Source of the DNA: Balneolales bacterium
GTDB taxonomy: Bacteria; Bacteroidota; Rhodothermia; Balneolales; Balneolaceae
Assembly (NCBI GenBank): GCA_030830725.1
Contig: JAURMN010000110.1
Span: 1-31,767 of the forward strand
Direction: 5' to 3'
DNA: 31,767 nucleotides
Shown here: piece by piece, positions 1 to 7,517 of the stretch
Layout of the letters: every line of letters begins with the position of its first letter
How positions within the stretch are numbered: the stretch's first letter is position 1
Made by a program: the position numbers and the translations under genes
Notes under the pieces: generated by a model
What the model was told of the DNA's origin: nothing
Database searches by the model: none
Seen by the model: the letters and a program-made list of their open reading frames with translations, nothing else

Positions 1-369
1 GAGGATCTCCGGATCGTAGCTGGCTATGTAAAAGGAAAGAAAAAATCCTCCAATGTACAGGCGATCATCGTTCCAGGTTCTAAACAGGTAGAGGCTCAGG
101 CACGCGCCGAAGGGCTTCATGACATCCTCGCAGAGGCCGGGTTTGAGTTACGTGGTCCGGGCTGTTCGGCCTGTTTGGGAATGAATGAAGATAAAATTCC
201 CAAGGCTGAGTATTGCATCTCCACATCGAATCGGAATTATGAGGGCAGACAAGGTCCAGGTGCCAGGACAATGCTGGTAAGCCCGCTCATGGCAGCCATC
301 ATTGCGGTGGAGGGTCGCGTGGTAGATGCTCGGGATTATATCGAAGCCGGAGAGGAGCTCGCAGTCTAA
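1..369 (+). CDS. leuC: 3-isopropylmalate dehydratase large subunit, C-terminal end (partial)
   Basis: This is the last 122 codons of LeuC, cut by the left edge of the window and open from base 1. LeuC is the large, iron-sulfur subunit of isopropylmalate isomerase, which interconverts 2- and 3-isopropylmalate in leucine synthesis. Visible signs are the GCSACLGMN segment, which carries two of the three cysteines that hold the 4Fe-4S cluster in the aconitase superfamily, then STSNRNYEGRQG and the C-terminal SPLMAAIIAVEGRVVD segment, all typical of bacterial LeuC. The stop TAA shares its last base with the ATG of leuD (TAATG), so translation of the two subunits is probably coupled. The identification is firm; only the upstream part is missing. 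Confidence 0.96.
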   Translation, partial: EDLRIVAGYVKGKKKSSNVQAIIVPGSKQVEAQARAEGLHDILAEAGFELRGPGCSACLGMNEDKIPKAEYCISTSNRNYEGRQGPGARTMLVSPLMAAIIAVEGRVVDARDYIEAGEELAV

Positions 370-971
370 TGGAGAAATTTACTCTTCTCAGATCGACAGT
401 CGTTCCACTTTCGGTTCAAAATGTAGATACCGATCAGATTATACCGGCTCGTTTTTTGAAGGCGACTTCCCGTGACGGATTTGGAGAAAATCTGTTTCGT
501 GATTGGCGCTATGATGAATCTGGTGATCTGAATCTGGATTTTGTGCTCAATGACCCCACGTTTGGTGGATCCATCTTGGTAGCTGGGGAGAATTTCGGCT
601 GTGGGTCCAGTAGAGAACACGCCGCTTGGGCACTGGTGGATTATGGGTTCCGTGCGGTCATTTCGAGTTATTTTGCAGATATTTTTAAAGGAAATGCCCT
701 AAATAACGGACTATTACCAGTACAAGTTTCGTCGACTTTTTTGGAAACGATTTTTGAAAGAGTTCATCGAAATCCGCAGCATAGAGTTGAAATCAATCTG
801 GAAAAGGAGACGATTTCATTGTGTGAAGAAAGTACGGAAGAAGCGTTTTCTGAATCCTTTGAAATCAATCCGTATAAAAAACTCTGTTTGCTAAATGGAT
901 ATGATGATATCGACTATTTATTGAGTAAGCGAGATGTCATTGAGGCGTTTGAAAAAAAACGGGATTTTTGA
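369..971 (+). CDS. leuD: 3-isopropylmalate dehydratase small subunit
   Basis: LeuD is the small swivelling subunit that completes the LeuC active site in the leucine pathway. The protein has 200 residues, the usual length. The N-terminal third carries VDTDQIIPARFLK, which contributes to substrate recognition, and FGCGSSREHAAWAL follows, the classical small-subunit signature. The start codon overlaps the leuC stop, which fixes the start and implies coupling to keep subunits equimolar. It is followed by a 62-base gap that contains an inverted repeat before leuB. Nothing looks damaged. Confidence 0.97.
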   Translation: MEKFTLLRSTVVPLSVQNVDTDQIIPARFLKATSRDGFGENLFRDWRYDESGDLNLDFVLNDPTFGGSILVAGENFGCGSSREHAAWALVDYGFRAVISSYFADIFKGNALNNGLLPVQVSSTFLETIFERVHRNPQHRVEINLEKETISLCEESTEEAFSESFEINPYKKLCLLNGYDDIDYLLSKRDVIEAFEKKRDF

Positions 972-991
972 TATCAAGATCCTTTGATATC
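970..991 (+). other. Inverted repeat over the leuD stop
   Basis: GATATCAA (970-977) and TTGATATC (984-991) form a perfect 8-base inverted repeat around a 6-base loop. It begins inside the leuD TGA stop (969-971). No run of T follows, so it is not a typical intrinsic terminator. In RNA it could act as a weak attenuator or as a 3' end stabiliser between leuD and leuB. That role is inference; the symmetry is seen directly. Confidence 0.4.
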
Positions 992-1033
992 TAGTTCTTA
1001 TAAATGGATGGTTGGATGTAATGTGAGCGATGT

Positions 1034-2149
1034 ATGAAAAAAACGATAGCACTTCTTTCGGGAGATGGAATTGGCCCCGAAGTTCTAAATCAGGCTGTTA
1101 AGGCATTAAAAGCCGTTGCTGCTCGATTTGACCACCAATTTCACTTTCAACCAGCGTTAGTTGGTGCTGTCGCGATCCGTGCTACGGGTAATCCACTTCC
1201 GGATGATTCACTGGATGTGTGTCGACATGCAGACGCTATTTTGTTCGGTGCTATTGGCGATCCAGCGTTTGATCAAGATCCTACTGCAAAAGTAAGACCG
1301 GAGCAAGGCTTACTTCGGCTTCGTAAAGAAATGGGACTGTTTGCCAATATTCGACCAGTTGAGCTCTATGAATCACTTTCAGAGCGATCCCCACTGCGAG
1401 AAGACCGAATTAAAGGGACCAATCTGGTCGTCTATCGAGAGCTCACCGGTGGAATCTATTTTGGTGATAAAGGGCGTTCCTCAGATGGTAAATTGGCCTA
1501 TGATTCCTGTGAATATTCGGTGGAAGAGATCGAGCGAATTGCGAAAATGGCTTTTGAAGCCGCTCTTCGGAGAAGAAAAAAGTGCACTCTTGTAGATAAA
1601 GCCAATGTTCTGGAAACATCCCGGCTTTGGCGTGAGACGGTTCAACGATTGGCAAACGAATACCCGGATATCGAGATGGAGTATTTATTTGTTGATAATG
1701 CGGCCATGCAATTGATCCAGCGACCCAGTCAATTTGACGTGATTCTTACAGAAAATATGTTTGGAGACATATTGTCCGATGAAGCAAGTGTATTAACGGG
1801 GTCACTTGGATTACTTCCCTCTGCATCAGTGGGAGAAAAGACCGCTCTCTTTGAACCGGTGCACGGGAGCTACCCAGAAGCTGCTGGAAAAGATCTTGCA
1901 AATCCGATTGCCGCTATTCTCTCTGGTGCTCTGATGCTCGATCACTTTGAAATGTTTGAAGAAGCAGACCGAATTCGCACCGTCGTTCGATTGCTGATGG
2001 ATAAAGGAGTAGTCACGATGGATTTAAATCCAAATTCATTTGTGAGCTGTTCCAAGATTGGGGATATCATTGGAGTGTTCATTGAAGCCGATTCCGAAGA
2101 TGAGGCCTCTTTTGCTAATCTGTTTGAAGGAGGTGTTCCGATTGTCTGA
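1034..2149 (+). CDS. leuB: 3-isopropylmalate dehydrogenase
   Basis: LeuB oxidises and decarboxylates 3-isopropylmalate to 2-oxoisocaproate with NAD, the third leucine-specific step. The 371 residues match the family length. The N-terminus LLSGDGIGPEV is the standard opening strand of beta-decarboxylating dehydrogenases. ELTGGIYFG and the later LTENMFGDILSDEAS, the Mg-binding aspartate region, followed by GSLGLLPSAS and FEPVHGSYPE, are family signatures. It follows leuD by 62 bases and completes a leuC-leuD-leuB order. There is no clear Shine-Dalgarno. It ends 22 bases from the convergent pdxB, and both stop codons lie in the arms of one inverted repeat. Confidence 0.97.
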   Translation: MKKTIALLSGDGIGPEVLNQAVKALKAVAARFDHQFHFQPALVGAVAIRATGNPLPDDSLDVCRHADAILFGAIGDPAFDQDPTAKVRPEQGLLRLRKEMGLFANIRPVELYESLSERSPLREDRIKGTNLVVYRELTGGIYFGDKGRSSDGKLAYDSCEYSVEEIERIAKMAFEAALRRRKKCTLVDKANVLETSRLWRETVQRLANEYPDIEMEYLFVDNAAMQLIQRPSQFDVILTENMFGDILSDEASVLTGSLGLLPSASVGEKTALFEPVHGSYPEAAGKDLANPIAAILSGALMLDHFEMFEEADRIRTVVRLLMDKGVVTMDLNPNSFVSCSKIGDIIGVFIEADSEDEASFANLFEGGVPIV

Positions 2150-2176
2150 TCAGTCTGTAGCTGACCCTTGATCAGA
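2145..2176. terminator. Candidate bidirectional terminator between leuB and pdxB
   Basis: TCTGATCA (2145-2152) and TGATCAGA (2169-2176) are perfect inverted repeats around a 16-base loop that itself allows a short GTC/GAC pairing. The leuB stop TGA (2147-2149, plus) and the pdxB stop (2172-2174, minus) lie in opposite arms. Because the gap between the convergent genes is only 22 bases, this is the only visible structure that could end both transcripts. There is no T-tract on either side, so a Rho-independent mechanism is uncertain. Confidence 0.4.
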
Positions 2177-3359
2177 ATGCTCCTATTCCCAGTAAACCCA
2201 ATTCCGGATAGCGATCATGCCATTCGGACGGGCAACATATCGACTGCAATTCGTGTCGGAGCGGAAAGGTATTTCTTAGCTGTGAAAATGCCTTTGCCAA
2301 GTTCACTCCCTCATCTGAAACAGTTCTTCTCAATGCTGAATCAAACTCCATAATCGGATGCAGAGAAGCGATTACCTCTCCAAGTGAACTGGGTGGTGTA
2401 TGTTTTTCAAGGTGTCGATTTGGGGTAAATACCTCTTTATTTAACTCCTTTGGGAGATGAAGATGGGCTCCGAAAAAAGAGTTCAGAGACGCAACGATTT
2501 GCTCGGTTGCTCGCGTTTTGGCTTCGAGAGAGTACCCCGCTATATGAGGTGTGGCTATAGCGGCTCGTCGGAGCGTTGTCAATGACAAATCGGGCTCACC
2601 CTCCCAGACATCACAGATCAAGGCAGGATCTTTCTGCATCCACAATGCCGACTCATCCAGCACGCCTCCGCGACTTGCCTGAATAATCAGACGTACTTTG
2701 GAGGCAAATAGTAAGTCCTGATTAATCAAATGAGTCGTTGCATCTACCCCATGGGTAATTAACGGAACGTGGAGTGACCAAATATCCGCCTCTTTCAACT
2801 CCTCTAAGGAGCAGCTTTTAAAAGTAGAATTCTGGCCCGATGCATTCTCACGGAGTTCTTTAGGAGGATCGTAGAGTAATACGTCAAATCCAATCTTTTT
2901 TAGGAGTGAAGCTGTTGCACTCCCGGTGGCTCCTGCTCCGAAAAGACCAACGATGAGACGGTTTTGATCCCTTTCAATCCTGTCCGTTTTCCTGCGCTCC
3001 TTCTCCAGCCAGATCAAAAGTGAGGAGGCGACATATTCAGCCACGGCTCTGGCATTACATCCCGAAGCATGAGCAAAATGAATACCTAAATGCTTCAGCC
3101 AGCGTTCGTCGACATGATCTGTTCCCGCGGAAGCCGTGGCAATGAACCGAACCTGATTGTCTGAACACTCCAGTTCAGGAAACTCCTCGGGGGTAATTTT
3201 CGTCACAGTGCGAATAAACCAGGCATCGGCTTGAGTCAATTCCTTTCGGAGAACTTGCGCATCAGTTGACTTTAATTGAGCGGGATCAAAGGGGAAGAGA
3301 GTTCTATTTCCCTCAAGGGTCTCTACACCGGGAATATTCAAATCGTATCGAATTATCAT
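2172..3359 (-). CDS. pdxB: Erythronate-4-phosphate dehydrogenase
   Basis: PdxB oxidises 4-phosphoerythronate in the deoxyxylulose-5-phosphate-dependent pyridoxal phosphate pathway. The 395-residue protein belongs to the D-isomer-specific 2-hydroxyacid dehydrogenases. The run around residues 73-110 (ATASAGTDHVDE, then GCNARAVAEYV) closely follows E. coli PdxB as I remember it, better than it follows generic SerA-like enzymes. The NAD-binding loop is GAGATG (141-146). The catalytic trio is visible as Arg230 in ASRGG, Glu in VWEGEP (about 253-255) and His272 in TPHIAGY. A C-terminal region of about 80 residues with FDSALRR and RHE fits the PdxB dimerisation domain (DUF3410). Its ATG overlaps the upstream gene's TGA by 4 bases (ATGA), so the two are probably translationally coupled. 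Confidence 0.9.
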   Translation of the reverse strand: MIIRYDLNIPGVETLEGNRTLFPFDPAQLKSTDAQVLRKELTQADAWFIRTVTKITPEEFPELECSDNQVRFIATASAGTDHVDERWLKHLGIHFAHASGCNARAVAEYVASSLLIWLEKERRKTDRIERDQNRLIVGLFGAGATGSATASLLKKIGFDVLLYDPPKELRENASGQNSTFKSCSLEELKEADIWSLHVPLITHGVDATTHLINQDLLFASKVRLIIQASRGGVLDESALWMQKDPALICDVWEGEPDLSLTTLRRAAIATPHIAGYSLEAKTRATEQIVASLNSFFGAHLHLPKELNKEVFTPNRHLEKHTPPSSLGEVIASLHPIMEFDSALRRTVSDEGVNLAKAFSQLRNTFPLRHELQSICCPSEWHDRYPELGLLGIGAF

Positions 3360-3982
3360 GTATTTAGCCGGGTGCGCAACGAAGAAGCTTTAAGAAGGGA
3401 AGGGCCGTTGCGTTTTGAGATAGGTTTTGACAAGATTTCTGCAGCCAAAATCGTCTCTCTTACAGACTGTGGAGAGCTCAGAAGCTGATTTACTTTCGAT
3501 CTGTTTTTCGATAGCTGCGACGCTGGCAAAGATGACTCTACCGACGGGATAAAACCTGGCGACGGTCGGTCTGCTTTCAACCAAGAACTGTTTTCCAGTG
3601 ATGGAGTGACTTCCCAAGATCGCTGTCGTTCAACAGAGGCCCTGCGCTCGTCAGAGATGTAGAGATCATCTGTCGGTTTATTTTCCAGAGAAGTGAGCTC
3701 TTCAAATTTTTCTTTTTCTCGAGATTTAGAAGATTTTCCAAAAACGAATTCTTCCAACATTGTATCCAACTCTTCAAACCCGGATTCTCCGGTGGAATCC
3801 ATGGACTCTTCAATCTGATCAAGTTCGGAATCAATACTTTCCGTAGTTTGTATCTTAACTGGGCTCTCGCCAGAACGATCTTTTTGGCGTTTCATCTGCT
3901 CTTGACGTCTCTTTTTAAAGAGTTCACTCAAAAGCCCGGAGCCTGCGATCAGAGCAAATAAAAGTATTTCGAATAAATCCAT
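3356..3982 (-). CDS. Small membrane-anchored hypothetical protein upstream of pdxB
   Basis: I do not recognise a named family. From the ATG at 3982 the protein has 208 residues. It opens with a hydrophobic helix, MDLFEILLFALIAGSGLLS, followed at once by basic residues (KKRRQEQMKRQK), so it is probably a single-pass or peripheral inner-membrane protein with a cytoplasmic tail. The tail is acidic and low in complexity. The last 40 residues regain order with SVRETILAAEILSKP, resembling a short C-terminal helix (xxAIIxSEILxxP) that I recall in small Bacteroidota proteins. A TTG at 4006 would add 8 residues but would touch the start codon of the divergent gene, so I prefer the ATG. It overlaps pdxB by 4 bases; a shared function is not implied. 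Confidence 0.75.
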   Translation of the reverse strand: MDLFEILLFALIAGSGLLSELFKKRRQEQMKRQKDRSGESPVKIQTTESIDSELDQIEESMDSTGESGFEELDTMLEEFVFGKSSKSREKEKFEELTSLENKPTDDLYISDERRASVERQRSWEVTPSLENSSWLKADRPSPGFIPSVESSLPASQLSKNRSKVNQLLSSPQSVRETILAAEILSKPISKRNGPSLLKASSLRTRLNT

Positions 3983-4005
3983 ACCTGAAAGTACCAATTT
4001 CGACA

Positions 4006-5355
4006 ATGATGAACCAGTATGATGCAGTTACCCTGATTCGAAAAAAGAGAGACGGGCACGAATTGACCATAGAAGAGATTAATTGGTTAATTCGTCAGTA
4101 TACTCATGGGGATCTACCTGATTACCAGATGAGTGCTTTTTTGATGGCCGGATTTCTGAACAGATTAAATGAATCCGAGACTTCTGCCCTCACTCAGGCT
4201 ATGCTCTATTCTGGGGAAGTCGTAAATCTGGATCATGTGTCCGGAAAAAAGGTAGATAAGCATTCAACAGGTGGAGTTGGCGACAAAACCTCTCTTCTTT
4301 TGGCTCCGATTGTTGCGGCATGCGGAGTGCCGGTACCCATGATTTCCGGAAGGGGGCTTGGTCACACGGGTGGGACCCTTGATAAGCTTGAATCCATCCC
4401 AGGCTTTCAAGTGAATGTTTCACTCGAACGTTACAAAGATATTCTTGCATGTTACGGTGCCGTACTGATCGGCCAAACGAAAGAAATTGCCCCGGCCGAT
4501 AAAAAGATTTATGCGCTTAGGGATGTCACCTCCACAGTGGAGTCGATTCCCTTTGTGGCAAGCAGCATCATGAGTAAAAAATTAGCTGAAGGCATTGATG
4601 CACTGGTATTGGATGTCAAATTCGGATCCGGTGCCTTTCTTAAACCATTTGACGAGGCTACAGAATTGGCTCAAACCCTAGTTGGAATTGGAGAGCGTTT
4701 TGGGAAAAAGACGATTGCCTACCTCACAGATATGAACCAACCTCTGGGTCGAACCGTGGGTAATTGGCTCGAGGTCGAGGAAATCATGGAGTGCCTCAGA
4801 GGCGATGGGCCCCAAGATCTGCTTGATCTTTCCCATTTGCTTGCCGGAACCATGATATGGCTGGGGGAAAAGGCGGATACTCTTGAAGAGGGAATACAGA
4901 TGAGCAGAGAGGCCGTTTCGACTGGAAAGGCGCTTGAAAAGTGGATCGAACTGGTTAAGGCTCATGGTGGAGATGCGTCTGTTCTGGAAAGTGGTGCTGT
5001 TTCACCACACAAAGCATCCTTCCAAATGGATGTTTTGTCGATTTCTGATGGATTTATGTCTGCCATGGATACTTTTGAATTGGGAATGATCAGTGTCATG
5101 CTGGGTGCTGGGCGCCAAAAAAAGGAGGATGTCGTCGATCCTGCAGCCGGATTTAGGCTACACAAGAAAATTGGCGATAACGTGAAGGCAGGTGAGCCCC
5201 TGTTGACTTTTTATACAAATCGAAAATCGGTATGCGAATCTGCTGGAACCCGTTTTTTAAATGCCTTTGAACTTGCCGACCAACGCCCATCCCCGCCAAT
5301 AATGGTGGCCTCTGTTGTGGATGCAAGTGGGATTAGGCCTTACAGAAGCAAGTGA
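4006..5355 (+). CDS. pdp: Pyrimidine-nucleoside (thymidine) phosphorylase
   Basis: This enzyme splits thymidine or uridine with phosphate to the base and (deoxy)ribose-1-phosphate for nucleoside salvage. The 449 residues show KHSTGGVGD (85-93), the phosphate-binding loop, and SGRGLGHTGGTLDKLE (114-129), the family signature. IGQTKEIAPADKKIYALRDVT and SSIMSKKLAEG follow the Bacillus Pdp pattern. The C-terminal region has LGAGRQKKEDVVDPAAG and the HKKIGDNVKAGEPL fold common to the family. Whether it prefers thymidine (DeoA) or is broad (Pdp) cannot be read reliably. Two ATG codons in tandem (4006 and 4009) are possible starts. It begins head to head with the minus-strand gene, only 23 bases apart. 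Confidence 0.93.
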   Translation: MMNQYDAVTLIRKKRDGHELTIEEINWLIRQYTHGDLPDYQMSAFLMAGFLNRLNESETSALTQAMLYSGEVVNLDHVSGKKVDKHSTGGVGDKTSLLLAPIVAACGVPVPMISGRGLGHTGGTLDKLESIPGFQVNVSLERYKDILACYGAVLIGQTKEIAPADKKIYALRDVTSTVESIPFVASSIMSKKLAEGIDALVLDVKFGSGAFLKPFDEATELAQTLVGIGERFGKKTIAYLTDMNQPLGRTVGNWLEVEEIMECLRGDGPQDLLDLSHLLAGTMIWLGEKADTLEEGIQMSREAVSTGKALEKWIELVKAHGGDASVLESGAVSPHKASFQMDVLSISDGFMSAMDTFELGMISVMLGAGRQKKEDVVDPAAGFRLHKKIGDNVKAGEPLLTFYTNRKSVCESAGTRFLNAFELADQRPSPPIMVASVVDASGIRPYRSK

Positions 5356-5366
5356 GAAGAAAGGTG

Positions 5367-5374
5367 TATATTTC
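5367..5374 (+). promoter_or_regulatory. Possible -7 promoter element before the enoyl-CoA hydratase gene
   Basis: TATATTTC matches the Bacteroidota -7 consensus TAnnTTTG at all fixed positions but the last. It would place a transcript start about 27 bases before the ATG at 5408. No clear TTTG -33 element is seen at the usual 19-21 base distance, so an internal promoter in the 52-base gap is only a possibility. Confidence 0.2.
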
Positions 5375-5407
5375 GTTCAGACAATTCCCAGATAATGTAC
5401 TAAAAAG

Positions 5408-6193
5408 ATGACCTTGCCAACGTTTAAAACCCTACTGGTTGATCTTGACGATCATGGAATCTTAACCCTAACCTTGAATCGTCCGGATAAACTCAATGCA
5501 CTCAATGCAGAGGTGCTTAACGAGTTAGACCAGGCGATCAGCTGGGTGGAGACCGAGACATCTGTCAAAGGAGTCTTGTTAACCGGATCGGGTGAAAAGG
5601 CGTTTGTAGCCGGTGCAGACATTGCTGAGTTTACAACCCTCGATCGTAGTTCGGGTGAACGGCTTTCCAAAAAAGGCCAGGATATTTTGATGCGTATCGA
5701 GCAAAGCACCTGTCCATGGGTGGCTGCCGTGAATGGATTTGCTTTAGGCGGCGGAGCAGAACTGGCCATGGCCTGTCATCTTAGGATCGGAGCCTCCAAT
5801 GCGGTTTTTGGGCTTCCAGAAGTCTCTCTGGGTTTGATTCCTGGCTATGGAGGTACTCAGCGTCTGCCTCTTCTGATTGGACGCTCTAAAGCGATGGAAC
5901 TAATCCTGACCGGCAGGCAGATGAAAGCTGAAGAAGCCCTCCAATGTGGATTATTACATGCCTTGGCTGAAGAGGGTAAACTGCTTGAAACGGCAGAGCA
6001 ACTTCTGTTAAACGTGCTGAAAAAGGCCCCGATCGCTGTTCGACATGCTGTCCAGGCAATTCTCCATTCCGGAGAAGAAACCGGATATCCTCGTGAGGCC
6101 TCTTTGTTTGGAGATTTATGCCAAACTGATGATTTTAAAGAAGGCATAGAGGCCTTTCTCCAAAAACGAAAACCTGAATTCAAAGGAAATTAA
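5408..6193 (+). CDS. Enoyl-CoA hydratase/isomerase (crotonase) family protein
   Basis: A 261-residue crotonase-fold enzyme, full length for a single-domain enoyl-CoA hydratase. The first oxyanion-hole segment is FVAGADIAEF (about 66-75). NGFALGGGAELAMAC (109-123) and FGLPEVSLGLIPGYGGTQRL (134-153) carry Glu118 and Glu138. They are 20 residues apart, the same spacing as the two catalytic glutamates (144 and 164) of rat mitochondrial hydratase, so it is likely an active hydratase adding water to trans-2-enoyl-CoA. The substrate chain length cannot be told. It lies between a nucleoside phosphorylase and a CNNM protein, 6 bases ahead of the latter, with no other beta-oxidation gene nearby, so the grouping does not reveal a dedicated pathway. 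Confidence 0.9.
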   Translation: MTLPTFKTLLVDLDDHGILTLTLNRPDKLNALNAEVLNELDQAISWVETETSVKGVLLTGSGEKAFVAGADIAEFTTLDRSSGERLSKKGQDILMRIEQSTCPWVAAVNGFALGGGAELAMACHLRIGASNAVFGLPEVSLGLIPGYGGTQRLPLLIGRSKAMELILTGRQMKAEEALQCGLLHALAEEGKLLETAEQLLLNVLKKAPIAVRHAVQAILHSGEETGYPREASLFGDLCQTDDFKEGIEAFLQKRKPEFKGN

Positions 6194-6194
6194 T

Positions 6195-6207
6195 CCATCG
6201 TGGATGG
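6195..6207 (+). promoter_or_regulatory. Hairpin presenting the GTG start codon
   Basis: CCATC (6195-6199) and GATGG (6203-6207) are perfect complements, and the three bases between them are the GTG start codon of the CNNM gene. In mRNA the start codon would be the triloop of a 5-bp stem. It may lower or set initiation by ribosomes arriving from the upstream gene. The function is inferred from the sequence alone. Confidence 0.3.
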
Positions 6208-7492
6208 TTTTATCTTAATTCTGATTACGCTGTTACTCAGTGGATTTTTCTCGGGCTCCGAGATTGCCTTTGTAAGTGCAAACCGGCTAAAAATCGAAAT
6301 TGAATCGCGAAAATCTAGTTTTGCGTCAAAGGCTTTACACTATTTTTCCGAGAAACCTGAGTTATTTCTCTCCACAACTCTGGTAGGGAATAACATTATT
6401 AATGTTCTGTATGCAACGTTGATGGCCATTTTTCTGAAGGCTCCCATTAAACAGGCCTACTCATTTTTATTCGACTCGGAACCGAGTACAGCGGTAATGC
6501 TTGTGATTCAGACCATCATTGCCTCTTTTGTGATTACAATATTCGGGGAAATTATCCCAAAAAGCATTTTCAGAGCCCAATCCGACTTTCTTGTCAAAGT
6601 TATCTCTTTTCCGCTCCGTGTGTTTCAGGTTCTTTTGTATCCGATTATCTGGATCTCGACCGTGATTTCTAACCGAATGATCCACTCATTTGGGGTAGAG
6701 GAGGGTGAACAAACCATGATTTACCGGCGTCAGGATATTGAAATGCTGTTTAAAGAGCTAAAAGATACAGGAGGGGGAGAAGATTTTGATAAAGAGGATT
6801 CAGAGATTCTGCATAATGTTCTTGAGCTTTCCGGTAAACGTGTAAAAGAGAGTATGATTCCTCGTACGGATATCGAAGCAGTGGATGAACGTTCCACATT
6901 ACAAGAGGTTCAGCAAATGTTTATATCCACGGGGTTCTCCAAACTTCCGGTTTACCGAGATACCATTGATGATATTATCGGGGTGGTGTTTGCCTATGAT
7001 CTTTTTGCGGGTCCCAAAACATTAAAAGAGATCGTGAGGCCTGTGAAAATGATACCTTCCAGCAAAAAAGCCCAAGATCTTCTGGCGGATTTTCGTCAGA
7101 CCAATACGTCGGTGGCCGTCGTGATTGATGAGTATGGAGGCACTGCCGGATTAATTACCGCTGAAGATCTGATTGAAGAGGTGGTCGGCGATATTCAGGA
7201 TGAATATGACATTGAAGACGAGTTCATTAAAAAAATCTCCGATAATACGTACATGGTGAGCGCGAACATCGAGTTGGATGATTTGAATGAATCGCATCCG
7301 GAAATTGCTATTCCCTTTGATGAAAATAGTGAATATGAAACAGTGGCCGGATATATCATTCACCTGAGTGGGCGGATTCCAAAAGTGAATGAAGAGTTGA
7401 TGATTGACGGTCGAAAATATATTATCAGTAAAGCCACTCCCAATAGACTGGATCTGATTAAAATTGTGCTTCTTACGGATCAATCAGATTAA
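6200..7492 (+). CDS. CNNM/CorC (HlyC) family membrane protein with CBS pair
   Basis: A 430-residue protein with the three usual parts of the family. The N-terminal DUF21/CNNM domain (about 1-185) has several hydrophobic helices and the sequences LSGFFSGSEIAF, LVGNNIINVLYAT and FGEIIPKS. A CBS pair (about 215-335) carries RVKESMIPRTDIEAV and DEYGGTAGLIT. The C-terminal CorC_HlyC domain (about 345-425) contains YETVAGYIIHLSGRIP. Homologues are linked to Mg2+ or Co2+ efflux; in gliding Bacteroidota the related GldE supports lipoprotein function, so the substrate is not certain. The start is a GTG at 6200, supported by the six-base gap after the upstream stop and because the DUF21 domain begins right there. 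The GTG sits in the loop of a small hairpin. Confidence 0.92.
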   Translation: MDGFILILITLLLSGFFSGSEIAFVSANRLKIEIESRKSSFASKALHYFSEKPELFLSTTLVGNNIINVLYATLMAIFLKAPIKQAYSFLFDSEPSTAVMLVIQTIIASFVITIFGEIIPKSIFRAQSDFLVKVISFPLRVFQVLLYPIIWISTVISNRMIHSFGVEEGEQTMIYRRQDIEMLFKELKDTGGGEDFDKEDSEILHNVLELSGKRVKESMIPRTDIEAVDERSTLQEVQQMFISTGFSKLPVYRDTIDDIIGVVFAYDLFAGPKTLKEIVRPVKMIPSSKKAQDLLADFRQTNTSVAVVIDEYGGTAGLITAEDLIEEVVGDIQDEYDIEDEFIKKISDNTYMVSANIELDDLNESHPEIAIPFDENSEYETVAGYIIHLSGRIPKVNEELMIDGRKYIISKATPNRLDLIKIVLLTDQSD

Positions 7493-7517
7493 AAGTGCTG
7501 GTGCTGGTGGACGCAGA

